Source: Candidatus Nanopelagicales bacterium
GTDB lineage: Bacteria; Actinomycetota; Actinomycetes; S36-B12
DNA: 53,625 bases
Direction: 5' to 3'
Assembly: GCA_018402075.1 (NCBI GenBank)
Contig: JAGYJP010000010.1
Coordinates: 1-53,625 of the forward strand
Numbering within the stretch: position 1 is the stretch's first letter; the number at the start of each line of letters is the position of its first letter. Under the pieces are notes generated by a model. That model was given only the letters and a program-made list of their open reading frames with translations. It did no database searches and was not told the origin of the DNA. The translations under genes were made by a program, and so were the position numbers. This document shows positions 45,590-53,344 of the stretch, piece by piece.

Positions 45590-47128
45590 GTGCCTCGCGG
45601 TGATGGTCTACTGACCCACGATCTCCTCCCTGGTGAAATGGGCCCGCAGGATGCCTGCGGTGTTTTTGGTGTGTGGGCCCCGGGCGAAGAAGTTTCTAAA
45701 CTCACCTACTTCGGTCTGTACGCATTGCAGCATCGTGGTCAGGAATCAGCGGGTATGGCGGTCAGCGATGGCTCGCGGATTGTTGTGTATAAAGACATGG
45801 GTCTGGTCTCACAAGTTTTCAATGAAGGTGCACTTGATTCGCTGTACGGCTACGTTGCAATTGGGCACACGCGCTACTCCACAACAGGCGCAAGTATCTG
45901 GGAGAATGCTCAGCCAACTTTTCGCACCACCGCAACCGGTCATTTGGCATTAGGTCACAATGGTAATTTGACCAACACAGCGGAGTTACGTAAGCGGATC
46001 ATTGAACTCCAGACGGATTCCGGTGAACTTCCACTCAACGCGGGCATTCAAGCGACAACCGATACTGAGATCTTGACCGCACTTCTTGCCGCGCATCCGG
46101 ACCTGTCCCTGGAAGCGGCAGCCATGCTGGAGTTGCCGCTAGCCAAAGGTGCTTTTTCTTTGGTGTTTATGGACGACACCACCCTCTATGCCGCACGCGA
46201 TCCCCAGGGAATCCGGCCGCTGGTCCTAGGCCGGCTAGAAAACGGCTGGGTGGTTGCCAGTGAGTCGGCGGCGTTGGACATCGTGGGAGCTTCGGTTGTT
46301 CGCGAGATCGAACCCGGTGAGTTGGTCGTGATAGATAGTGAAGGACTTCGATCGCACAGGTTTGCCGAGGCGGCACCCAAAGGTTGCCTGTTCGAGTACG
46401 TGTATTTGGCGCGACCTGATACGTCTATTGCGGGTCGAAGCGTTCACGCCGCTCGAGTCGATATTGGTCGACAGTTGGCGCGCGAGCATCCTGTTGACGC
46501 GGACCTCGTCATTCCAGTTCCGGAGTCGGGACGCTATGCCGCAATCGGTTATGCCCAGGAATCGGGCATTAGTTTTGCCGAAGGACTCGTGAAGAACTCG
46601 TATGTGGGTCGAACATTTATTCAGCCATCACAAACAATTCGTCAACTTGGTATTCGACTAAAACTTAATCCACTCAAGGAAGTAATTGCCGGACAGCGAC
46701 TCGTTGTTGTAGACGACTCGATTGTGCGCGGAAACACCCAACGGGCTTTGGTGCGCATGCTGCGTGAGGCCGGTGCCAAGGAGGTCCATGTCCGAATCTC
46801 CAGTCCACCGGTGAAATGGCCGTGCTTTTATGGAATTGATTTTGCTTCGCGTGCAGAACTCATCGCCAATGGCCTCACGGTGCAGGAGATTTGCGCGTCC
46901 ATTGGTGCGGATTCGCTGGCTTTTGTTGAACTCGATGCTCTCATTGAATCCACTCATGTTCCCAAGGACAATTTGTGTCGGGCCTGCTTTGACGGTGTGT
47001 ACCCCGTGGAGTTATCGGAGGAACACAAAGTCAACCTTCAAGTGTTAGACGGAATTGAGCGTCGCGTGGGTAAAGAAGATCACTTGCATATTGACCCGCT
47101 TGCCACTGACGCTTTGACTAGGCCTTGA
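45590..47128 (+). CDS. purF: Amidophosphoribosyltransferase
   Basis: First step of purine synthesis: PRPP plus glutamine to phosphoribosylamine. 512 residues. A 22-residue propeptide precedes the N-terminal nucleophile C23 (DACGVFGVW), implying self-cleavage as in Bacillus. The glutaminase domain runs to about 250; the PRPP motif is VVVDDSIVRGNT. The C-terminal CRAC motif in NLCRACFDGVYP, together with upstream cysteine, fits the Fe-S cluster form of the enzyme, which is oxygen-sensitive in Bacillus. purM follows with its start next to the stop. Confidence 0.97.
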   Translation: MPRGDGLLTHDLLPGEMGPQDACGVFGVWAPGEEVSKLTYFGLYALQHRGQESAGMAVSDGSRIVVYKDMGLVSQVFNEGALDSLYGYVAIGHTRYSTTGASIWENAQPTFRTTATGHLALGHNGNLTNTAELRKRIIELQTDSGELPLNAGIQATTDTEILTALLAAHPDLSLEAAAMLELPLAKGAFSLVFMDDTTLYAARDPQGIRPLVLGRLENGWVVASESAALDIVGASVVREIEPGELVVIDSEGLRSHRFAEAAPKGCLFEYVYLARPDTSIAGRSVHAARVDIGRQLAREHPVDADLVIPVPESGRYAAIGYAQESGISFAEGLVKNSYVGRTFIQPSQTIRQLGIRLKLNPLKEVIAGQRLVVVDDSIVRGNTQRALVRMLREAGAKEVHVRISSPPVKWPCFYGIDFASRAELIANGLTVQEICASIGADSLAFVELDALIESTHVPKDNLCRACFDGVYPVELSEEHKVNLQVLDGIERRVGKEDHLHIDPLATDALTRP

Positions 47129-47133
47129 TCTGC

Positions 47134-48252
47134 ATGCAGTCATCTGGATCAGAAACGACCTACGCTGCTGCCGGTGTTGATGTCGAATCGGGTGAGCGTG
47201 CCGTAGAACTCATGCGCGCATCAATCGCTGTCGGTACTCGACCAGAAGTAGTCGGTGACTTCGGAGGTTTTGCGGGGCTTTTTGACATCTCAGTAGCCAA
47301 GGGAATGCAACGCCCACTTCTGGCCACCTCCACCGATGGTGTGGGAACAAAAATTGCTGTTGCACGGGCGCTAGATGTTCACCACACCGTGGGACTGGAT
47401 CTCGTAGCCATGGTTGTGGACGATCTTGTTGTTTGTGGTGCTGAACCACTCTTTATGACCGATTACATTGCGGTGGGTTCGGTGAACCCAGAAAGAGTTG
47501 CCAGCATTGTTGCGGGTATTGCACGCGGTTGTGAGTTGGCAGGGTGCTCCCTTATTGGTGGCGAAACCGCTGAGCATCCGGGGCTGATGGCTCCGGACGA
47601 ATACGATATTGCCGGTGCCGGCACGGGAATAGTTGATGCTGACCGACTCCTCGGGCCAGATCGAGTTAGAGTCAACGATGTAGTTATCGCTATGCCGTCG
47701 AGTGGCTTACATTCCAACGGCTACTCACTAGCACGTTATGTGTTACTCGGTGACGGAAAACTTGGTCTGCAGACACATGTTGCGGAACTGGGCCGAACAG
47801 TGGGAGAGGAACTGTTAGAACCCACACATATTTATGCTCTCGATTGCCTAGCATTGATCAATACAGTTGATGTTCACGCATTCAGTCATGTCACAGGTGG
47901 AGGTATTGCCGCGAATCTCGCGCGGGTATTGCCTGAACACGTTGCCGTCGATGTCTACCGACAAACATGGACACCGCCTCCAATTTTTGATCTGATTCAA
48001 CGAGAGGGATCGGTTCCACTCCAGGATGCGGAACGAACATTCAACATGGGAATTGGGATGTTTGCGATTGTGCCCGAGTCGGATGTTGACCAGACGCTGG
48101 TCACACTAGCGGAGCGTGATCTTGATGCATGGGTATGCGGAATGGTGCGTGAACGACAGCCTGGGGAAAAAGGTGATTCGCCAGCAAAAGGTGGTGGCGG
48201 TGGTGCAGTCAGCGTGGTGGGAAGTTACGCGGACTCGTCTTCTTCTTCGTAA
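47134..48252 (+). CDS. purM: AIR synthetase (phosphoribosylformylglycinamidine cyclo-ligase)
   Basis: Forms the imidazole ring of purines. 372 residues from the ATG at 47134; a TTG at 47125 overlapping the purF stop is an alternative. Family blocks: TYAAAGVDVESGERAVELM, LLATSTDGVGTKIAVA, VVVDDLVVCGAEPLFMTDYIAVG, and GGIAANLARVLPE. The C-terminus has an extra Gly/Ser-rich tail (about 30 residues), whose last 28 bp overlap the convergent DUF3073 gene. Confidence 0.96.
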   Translation: MQSSGSETTYAAAGVDVESGERAVELMRASIAVGTRPEVVGDFGGFAGLFDISVAKGMQRPLLATSTDGVGTKIAVARALDVHHTVGLDLVAMVVDDLVVCGAEPLFMTDYIAVGSVNPERVASIVAGIARGCELAGCSLIGGETAEHPGLMAPDEYDIAGAGTGIVDADRLLGPDRVRVNDVVIAMPSSGLHSNGYSLARYVLLGDGKLGLQTHVAELGRTVGEELLEPTHIYALDCLALINTVDVHAFSHVTGGGIAANLARVLPEHVAVDVYRQTWTPPPIFDLIQREGSVPLQDAERTFNMGIGMFAIVPESDVDQTLVTLAERDLDAWVCGMVRERQPGEKGDSPAKGGGGGAVSVVGSYADSSSSS

Positions 48253-48455
48253 TACTTTGCATAAGGGTCATCCGCATAAGGATCATCGGCATAGATGTCA
48301 TCGGATTCATCGACTTCATCTGCGACAGGCGAAGGAGCGGTCACAGGTTGACCGCTGAGTTCCGCTTGAAGCCGATCGAAATCGGTTTGCGGGCCGCCGT
48401 ACTTTAATGCACGTGCGACTTTCGTTTGCTTAGCCTTAGCTCGGCCGCGCCCCAT
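48225..48455 (-). CDS. DUF3073 family protein
   Basis: A 76-residue protein of a family typical of actinobacteria. The basic N-terminus (MGRGRAKAKQTKVARALKY) and PQTDFDRLQAELSG segment are the family hallmarks. The C-terminus is acidic with the repeat YADDPYADDPYAKYYEEEDES. It could bind nucleic acid by the basic part; the function is not known to me. An AGAGG site precedes the ATG at 48455. The 28-bp overlap with the convergent purM is in the acidic tail. Confidence 0.92.
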   Translation of the reverse strand: MGRGRAKAKQTKVARALKYGGPQTDFDRLQAELSGQPVTAPSPVADEVDESDDIYADDPYADDPYAKYYEEEDESA

Positions 48456-48635
48456 GGCTCGACCCCCTCTTCCAAGTAACCCCGGTTATCCCGGTAATGC
48501 ATGGACTGGTGAACAGGTGGGGGCATGATCGCCCGCCACCGAGCGATACTACCCGTTCCAAGATTTTTGGGCAGAGGTACTTACCCCGCTGTGGAGAAAA
48601 TGCCCTAGATCTCGAGAGAAATACGGGTGAAATCC

Positions 48636-49703
48636 TCAGGATGCGGCGGCGATCCGAGCCCACGCCTCGGATTCGGCAGCGGCCACGGGGGTGATGCCCT
48701 CGGTCGCGGCCCGCTCCAGCACCGTGGTGGTGGTACCGAACACCTCCATGACCTTGGCCCTTGCTCGCTCGATATTTGCCCCCACGAGTTCCTCCGCCAC
48801 CTGAATCACCCCACCACAGTTCACGAGGAAATCTGGGGCGTAGAGGATTCCCCGTTCGGCCAAGACATCTCCGACCTCGGGGCTGGCCAACTGGTTATTG
48901 GCTCCTCCGCAAATCAAGGTGACAGAAAGTTCGCGGGCCAGGTTGGCGGTGATGAACCCACCCATGGCATTGGGAGACAGGACATCAGGCTTGCGAGTGA
49001 GTACTTCTTGAATGGAATCAACAAATTCCACTTCAGGGAATGCCGCGCTGACCTCGGTGCGAACGTGGGCATTGGGATCCATGGCCACAATCCGTGCACC
49101 TTCTTCGGTGATCAAGTGGTCGATTAAACGACCACCTACTTTGCCGGCGCCGATCACTGCTACAAGTTGGCCCTGCAGGCTAGGCGTCCCGTAAACGAAT
49201 TGGGCGGCCGCCTTCATTCCTTGCCAGATTCCAACGGCCGTGAGGATCCCGGAATCACCCACGCCTCCGTTCTCTGGGGAACGGCCGGTGACCCAGCGAC
49301 TGCGCTCACCGACGGTGTCCATGTCGACAACCTGCATGCCCACGTCTCCCGCGGTGACGTATTTCCCGCCCAAGGATTCGATCAAGTTACCGTAGGCCAA
49401 CAGTTGATCACGTGATTTGTGGTGTGGGTCCCCCAGGAGTACCGCCTTACCGCCACCATGCGGCAGCCCAGCGAGTGAGTTCTTAAGTGACATGGCTCGA
49501 GCCAGTCGCAAAGCATCTGAATAGGCCGCCGCTTGGGGGTTCGGAGCGTCCGCATACAAAGACATGCGGGTACCACCGAGGGCTGGACCAAGTGCGGTGG
49601 AATGGATCGCAATGACTGACCGCAGACCGGTGGCGGGGTCGTTTGCGACCACCACCTCTTCATGGCCATTGAATTCAGCCCAAGGGTCCACCGGCGTTTG
49701 CAT
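48636..49703 (-). CDS. Leucine/valine dehydrogenase family (Glu/Leu/Phe/Val dehydrogenase)
   Basis: NAD-dependent oxidative deamination of a branched-chain amino acid. 355 residues: substrate domain with ALGPALGGTRM and the active-site lysine in LAGLPHGGGKAVLLGDP, and nucleotide domain with VAVIGAGKVGGRLIDHL (GxGxxG) and VMDP-like IVAMDPNAHV. The length matches Leu/Val dehydrogenases; the amino acid cannot be fixed. ATG at 49703 lies six bases after TACGCT (minus strand). It is divergent from the BldC-like gene. I see no obvious gene in the 180 bp between this gene and DUF3073. Confidence 0.92.
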   Translation of the reverse strand: MQTPVDPWAEFNGHEEVVVANDPATGLRSVIAIHSTALGPALGGTRMSLYADAPNPQAAAYSDALRLARAMSLKNSLAGLPHGGGKAVLLGDPHHKSRDQLLAYGNLIESLGGKYVTAGDVGMQVVDMDTVGERSRWVTGRSPENGGVGDSGILTAVGIWQGMKAAAQFVYGTPSLQGQLVAVIGAGKVGGRLIDHLITEEGARIVAMDPNAHVRTEVSAAFPEVEFVDSIQEVLTRKPDVLSPNAMGGFITANLARELSVTLICGGANNQLASPEVGDVLAERGILYAPDFLVNCGGVIQVAEELVGANIERARAKVMEVFGTTTTVLERAATEGITPVAAAESEAWARIAAAS

Positions 49704-49709
49704 GGTCCC

Positions 49710-49715
49710 AGCGTA
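49710..49715 (-). promoter_or_regulatory. -10 element TACGCT of the amino acid dehydrogenase gene (leaderless)
   Basis: Minus strand: TACGCT, GGGACC (6 nt), ATG at 49703. Confidence 0.55.
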
Positions 49716-49753
49716 GGGGAGTGCACCTAGACTTAAGTTGCGGAATCCAGGAA

Positions 49754-49770
49754 CCCCAATAACGTTGGGG
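49754..49770. promoter_or_regulatory. Inverted repeat upstream of the bldC-like gene
   Basis: CCCCAA-TAACG-TTGGGG: 6-bp perfect arms, in the 123-bp divergent space between the amino acid dehydrogenase and the BldC-like gene. It is 57 bp before the BldC-like ATG and 51 bp before the dehydrogenase start, so it could serve either gene. Confidence 0.5.
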
Positions 49771-49826
49771 ATACTTGCATTTGCGTTCTGATGAACTGCG
49801 GTTCCTTAGGAAGGGGTGGTGACATC

Positions 49827-50072
49827 ATGGTTCATGGTTTAACGCCTTCTTATGGCTCTCACCCGGAATCTATTCCGGAAACGGAGCATCTCATGACTCC
49901 CGGCGAGGTTGCGGCACTTTTTAGGGTCGATCCCAAGACCGTGACCCGGTGGGCAAAATCTGGCAAGTTGGCCAGCATTCGCACATTGGGTGGTCACCGT
50001 CGCTATCGATCATCTGAAGTCAAAGCGCTTTTGGAAAAAAGTGGTGCTCGCCTTGGAGACACTGGTTTTTAA
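49827..50072 (+). CDS. bldC: BldC-like MerR/excisionase-type DNA-binding protein
   Basis: An 81-residue protein with a single winged HTH: HLMTPGEVAALFRVDPKTVTRWAKSGKLASIRTLGGHRRYR, the BldC signature. In Streptomyces BldC binds tandem direct repeats and controls the start of development; in unicellular actinobacteria its targets are unknown. The ATG at 49827 has AAGGGG upstream; the earlier in-frame start (49791) is less likely. C-terminal KALLEKSG helix as usual. PlsC follows 19 bases on. Confidence 0.9.
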   Translation: MVHGLTPSYGSHPESIPETEHLMTPGEVAALFRVDPKTVTRWAKSGKLASIRTLGGHRRYRSSEVKALLEKSGARLGDTGF

Positions 50073-50079
50073 CTCCCGG

Positions 50080-50085
50080 TAGTGT
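50080..50085 (+). promoter_or_regulatory. -10 element TAGTGT of plsC-like gene (leaderless)
   Basis: TAGTGT, six bases (TGTGGT), GTG at 50092. Confidence 0.5.
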
Positions 50086-50091
50086 TGTGGT

Positions 50092-50853
50092 GTGGCTGAT
50101 TCGCTGTACCGAGCAATAGTCCTCACCGCTAGGGGCCTGTTCAAAGGTCTGTCACTTGATGTCGATGTTGTCGGGGCCGAAAACATTCCACTAGAGGGTG
50201 GCGCATTACTCGCCATAAATCACACCAGCTATTTGGATTTCGCTCTCGGTGGTATCCCTGCGGATATCCGTGGACGTCGACTTGTCCGGTTCATGGCGAA
50301 GGATTCAATTTTCCGTCACACAATTGCGGGTCCACTGATGCGTGGCATGAAACATATTCCGGTGAATCGCGATGCAGGGTCGCAGGCCTTTCGTGATGCC
50401 GTTAATGCCTTGAAAGCTGGTGAAATTGTGGGTGTCTTCCCCGAAGCAACCATGAGTCGATCACTTGACATCAAGGAATTAAAAAGCGGTTCAATCCGCA
50501 TGGCCAAGGTTGCAAATGTTCCGGTGATCCCCATGATCATTTTTGGTGGCCACAGGATTCTGTCTTATGGTGTGAAAGATTTTTCCCGTGGTAAGCAAGT
50601 CTGTATAACTGTTGGTGAACCACTTGAGTTTTATCCCGGAATGGATCCTGACCAGGCAAATGAACTTTTGAGCGATACTCTCAAAGCGCTTTTGGCACAA
50701 ACGATTGAGCGCTACCGCGACAAGCCTGCAGGTGCTGCGTGGATTCCCGCGCGTTTTGGAGGTGGTGCTCCGACTCTCGCCGAAGCCGAGGTTATTGAAA
50801 GTCGAGTTCGGGCAGCCAAGCAACTCGCACGTGATTCGGATAATCAGAAGTAA
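50092..50853 (+). CDS. 1-acyl-glycerol-3-phosphate acyltransferase (PlsC family)
   Basis: Transfers an acyl chain to lysophosphatidate or a related lipid acceptor at the membrane. 253 residues with the catalytic HX4D motif NHTSYLD (H44, D49) and the phosphate-binding block VGVFPEATMSRS, plus VPVIPMIIFGG. A short N-terminal amphipathic region may dock at the membrane. The acceptor might also be a glycolipid (mannoside) as for other actinobacterial homologues. The GTG start is fixed by the -10. Confidence 0.92.
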   Translation: MADSLYRAIVLTARGLFKGLSLDVDVVGAENIPLEGGALLAINHTSYLDFALGGIPADIRGRRLVRFMAKDSIFRHTIAGPLMRGMKHIPVNRDAGSQAFRDAVNALKAGEIVGVFPEATMSRSLDIKELKSGSIRMAKVANVPVIPMIIFGGHRILSYGVKDFSRGKQVCITVGEPLEFYPGMDPDQANELLSDTLKALLAQTIERYRDKPAGAAWIPARFGGGAPTLAEAEVIESRVRAAKQLARDSDNQK

Positions 50854-50894
50854 CTTTGTGATGCTCGGGTGGTACAGCCCCAATCGAGTTACTG

Positions 50895-50910
50895 ATACCC
50901 CCTGGGGTAT
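50895..50910. promoter_or_regulatory. CsoR/CstR-family-like operator palindrome
   Basis: ATACCCCCTGGGGTAT: seven-base arms ATACCCC/GGGGTAT around CT, the G/C-tract plus A/T-end pattern of CsoR-family repressor sites (copper or persulfide sensing). It overlaps a possible -10 TATATT at 50908-50913 upstream of the 57-residue CXXC gene. No CsoR-family gene lies in the window. Confidence 0.6.
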
Positions 50911-50951
50911 ATTACGCGTTAATTCACATCCCCCAATAAAGGAACTCAGCC

Positions 50952-51125
50952 ATGTGCCGTCAAGTGACCTGTAAAGCCTGTAAGAAACCAACCTGGGCGG
51001 GCTGTGGCCAACATAAGAACGAAGTGCTGCGAGGTGTACCCAAGAATCAACGGTGCTCATGCACCGCTGCGGAAAAGGCCGCGGCAAAAAAGGGCGGATT
51101 CTTCTCGCGCATATTTGGCGGATAA
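50952..51125 (+). CDS. Small CXXC-rich protein (57 aa)
   Basis: A 57-residue ORF with AAAGGA before the ATG. The protein starts MCRQVTCKACKKPTWAGCGQH and has Cys at 2, 7, 10, 18, 35 and 37 (CKAC and CSC motifs), followed by a basic Ala/Lys-rich end and GGFFSRIFGG. The TCKACKKPTWAGCGQH and GVPKNQRCSC patterns belong to a widespread family of tiny Cys-rich, probably zinc-ribbon-like proteins of unknown role. The upstream CsoR/CstR-like palindrome suggests induction by copper or sulfur stress. Confidence 0.82.
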   Translation: MCRQVTCKACKKPTWAGCGQHKNEVLRGVPKNQRCSCTAAEKAAAKKGGFFSRIFGG

Positions 51126-51176
51126 GACCCGCCGTGCCTTTCTTCCCATCCGTGAACATGTGGTGAGATAGCGGGC

Positions 51177-52277
51177 GTGAACAAATCTGGAGCGTTACCT
51201 ATAGCCATCGGAGCGCTTCTGAGCCTGATTGCTGGTTATTTCGTATTAGAGCTTGTTGTTATCAGCATCGAGTTCACTTGGGTTACTGTTCCAGGGGAAT
51301 TGGGCGCTGCCCCTTGGTACGTGCTTTTGGTTCTTGTGACTGCGGCTATCGCTGTTTATGTGATTCGGAAATATGTGGGCGACACGGGACATTCACCCCT
51401 GGGCGGCATCAAAATTCACCCCCTAACGCCACGTGAATATCTTGCCGCCATCCTGGCGATCTTTGCCTCACTTGTGGGAGGTGCGGTTCTTGGCCCGGAA
51501 GTTGCGTTGGTTTCAACTGGCGCAGTGATTGGCGGATTAGTGGCCAAGGCGTTCACAGTTGAGAATCCTAAAAAAGTTGTTTCAGCCAGTGCAGCGGGAG
51601 CAATATTGGCGCTCTTCATTAATCCGCTCCTAAGTGGCTCACTGTCATTAAGTGATGCACCCAAGTCAGTTGAAGTGGATCAATTGCTGTGGGCAGTAGT
51701 TGTCGCCTTGGTGGCTGCACTCCTGACGGCGCTCGCACGCTTTGGTGCAACGCAAATCAATCAATTCACGGGTAATAAGCCACACCTACCCGCTCTCGTT
51801 ATCACTGCGGTAGTTATTGGATCTCTGGCCATTGCGCTCAACATGTGGACAGATTTGTCATACGCATATATCGCAACTTCAAGTGAGGAACTCCTTACAG
51901 AACTTCCCACCCTTACTTCGGTGAGTGCTGTTGTTGGCATTGTCGCGATGAAAACAATTGCCTATTCACTCTCAATGGGATCAGGTTTCCGCGGCGGTCC
52001 GTTCTTTCCGATCATGTTCATTGGAGCTGCTTCCGGCTTGCTCTTCTCGCTGATCATCCCTTCGGGACCGCAGGTCACCGCAGCTGTGGCTGTTGGTCTC
52101 ATTGCTTCTGTCATTGCGACAGCGCCAATGAAATGGCCAATTGCTATTGCGCTCGGAATCGCCCTGGGCTACTTCATGGGTGGGTGGGCACTCGTGCCTG
52201 CCGCAATTATTGGTGCGATCGTTGCACGTGCAGTACCGCGGTTTGGCCAGCGTTCCCAGGCAGAAATATCTTCATAA
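51177..52277 (+). CDS. ClC-family-like chloride channel/transporter
   Basis: A 366-residue integral membrane protein with about ten hydrophobic segments. GGAVLGPEVALVSTGAVIGG corresponds to the ClC GREGP region and GSGFRGGPFFPIMFIGA to the GxFxP filter region. It is shorter than usual ClC proteins. At the gating-glutamate position (GREGP) it has GAVLGP, so the glutamate that drives proton coupling is missing and a channel-like or different anion function is possible. GTG start; the upstream -10 is less clear than for neighbours. I place it in the ClC family from motif layout only. Confidence 0.82.
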   Translation: MNKSGALPIAIGALLSLIAGYFVLELVVISIEFTWVTVPGELGAAPWYVLLVLVTAAIAVYVIRKYVGDTGHSPLGGIKIHPLTPREYLAAILAIFASLVGGAVLGPEVALVSTGAVIGGLVAKAFTVENPKKVVSASAAGAILALFINPLLSGSLSLSDAPKSVEVDQLLWAVVVALVAALLTALARFGATQINQFTGNKPHLPALVITAVVIGSLAIALNMWTDLSYAYIATSSEELLTELPTLTSVSAVVGIVAMKTIAYSLSMGSGFRGGPFFPIMFIGAASGLLFSLIIPSGPQVTAAVAVGLIASVIATAPMKWPIAIALGIALGYFMGGWALVPAAIIGAIVARAVPRFGQRSQAEISS

Positions 52278-52339
52278 AGAAGCCAGGCGCGAGTAATAAA
52301 AATCATTGATATGTGTTGAAAGTGGACATTTCGGGACTG

Positions 52340-52378
52340 CTTTACCCCCGTGCTGCGCGACTTAACCCCCCGTGTTGC
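52340..52378. repeat. Tandem TTAACCCCCCGTG-type direct repeats before the fasciclin gene
   Basis: CTTTACCCCCGTGCTGC (52340-52356) and CTTAACCCCCCGTGTTGC (52361-52378) are direct repeats at a 21-bp period (two helical turns), 52-90 bp before the fasciclin-gene ATG. They look like a two-site operator. Confidence 0.55.
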
Positions 52379-52429
52379 AATAGTTGCGATGGTGATCCGT
52401 CCGATCACACGCAAAATCAAGGAGAAGTA

Positions 52430-52990
52430 ATGAAATTGAAGCGACGTACTGCCCTCGTAGCAGTGGCAGCCGCCGCCGCACTCACACTCGTGGGTTGCAG
52501 CAGTTCAGACGATGAAACAGCAACTGAGTCAGTTGCCGCTAGTGAAGTTGCCAGCAGTGGAACTATTGTTGACATTGCCTCGGCTAATGAAAGCACGAGC
52601 ACACTGGTGGCGGCAGTCTCTGCGGCCGGTTTGGTTGACACGCTTAACGGTGAAGGTCCATTCACGGTCTTTGCACCAACAAATGAAGCTTTCGCAGCAC
52701 TCCCAGCGGGTGTTCTTGATGCGCTTTTGCTGCCGGAGAATAAAGATGTCCTCACTCAAATCCTCACCTACCATGTTGTTCCCGGAACAGTCATGGCTGC
52801 CGATATCACCGATGGCGATGTCGCAACAGTTGAAGGACAGACAGTAACTCTTTCCACCGCAGACGGTGTAACTGTCAATGGTGCCAATGTTATTCAGGCT
52901 GACATCGTTGCCGACAACGGCGTTATCCACGTGATTGATGCAGTGATCTTGCCACCAGGCGTAGATCCAGCTGCACTGATCGCTCAGTAA
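52430..52990 (+). CDS. Fasciclin-domain lipoprotein
   Basis: A 186-residue surface lipoprotein. Lipoprotein signal peptide: [10 protein letters not shown], hydrophobic stretch, and lipobox LVGC with C23 as the lipidation site. A Ser/Thr/Glu linker (about 24-50) is followed by one fasciclin (FAS1) domain: [41 protein letters not shown] (in parts) and [17 protein letters not shown]1 domains act in cell adhesion in secreted proteins of many bacteria. The ATG at 52430 has AAGGAGAAG upstream; a longer in-frame start (52313) is rejected. Confidence 0.94.
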   Translation: MKLKRRTALVAVAAAAALTLVGCSSSDDETATESVAASEVASSGTIVDIASANESTSTLVAAVSAAGLVDTLNGEGPFTVFAPTNEAFAALPAGVLDALLLPENKDVLTQILTYHVVPGTVMAADITDGDVATVEGQTVTLSTADGVTVNGANVIQADIVADNGVIHVIDAVILPPGVDPAALIAQ

Positions 52991-52996
52991 TTTCCC

Positions 52997-53040
52997 AAAA
53001 GGTCCCGTGACTCCACGATTGTGAAGTCACGGGACCTTTT
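52997..53040. terminator. Strong rho-independent terminator
   Basis: A 16-bp perfect stem (AAAAGGTCCCGTGACT / AGTCACGGGACCTTTT) with a 12-nt loop (53013-53024), starting 6 bp after the fasciclin stop. The U-rich right arm serves the plus-strand gene and the mirrored A-tract makes it usable for the minus-strand DUF427 gene too. Confidence 0.9.
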
Positions 53041-53062
53041 ACTGAGCGGAGTTATGGGCATG

Positions 53063-53344
53063 TCACTCTGAAATGGTGACGCCTTTCCAAAATGCGTAAT
53101 AGCCGGCAATATTGCTGGCGGCCTCCTTTGGCTCTGGGTAGAACCAAGCAGCGTCAGCGTTTACTTCATTACCCACCGTTATGTGGGAGTAAGACGCAGT
53201 TCCCTTCCACGAGCACACCGTGCGAGTCGGAGAATCAGTGAGAAGTTCTGCTCGAACTGAATCGGGTGGGAAGTAGTGATTGCCCTCCACAACAACTGTG
53301 TCAGGGCTTTCTGCAATCACCGTTCCGTTCCAGATTGCTTTCAT
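53063..53344 (-). CDS. DUF427 family protein
   Basis: A 93-residue protein with the DUF427 pattern: MKAIWNGTVIAESPDTVVVEGNHYFPPDSV and TVCSWKGTASYSHITVGNEVNADAAWFYPEPKEAASNIAGYYAFWKGV (read in parts). It folds as a small beta barrel; ligand and role are unknown. The ATG overlaps the stop of the upstream ABC ATPase gene as ATGA, so it is co-translated with it and may be connected with that transport system. Confidence 0.9.
   Translation of the reverse strand: MKAIWNGTVIAESPDTVVVEGNHYFPPDSVRAELLTDSPTRTVCSWKGTASYSHITVGNEVNADAAWFYPEPKEAASNIAGYYAFWKGVTISE

Noticed and set aside
48456..48635. A gene or terminator in the gap between DUF3073 and the amino acid dehydrogenase
   Set aside because: No ORF with start signals and no clear hairpin with a T-tract were found there.
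50491..51159. Long minus-strand open frame (222 codons) across the plsC end and the CXXC gene
   Set aside because: It is opposite two supported genes and their regulatory space, with no recognisable domain.
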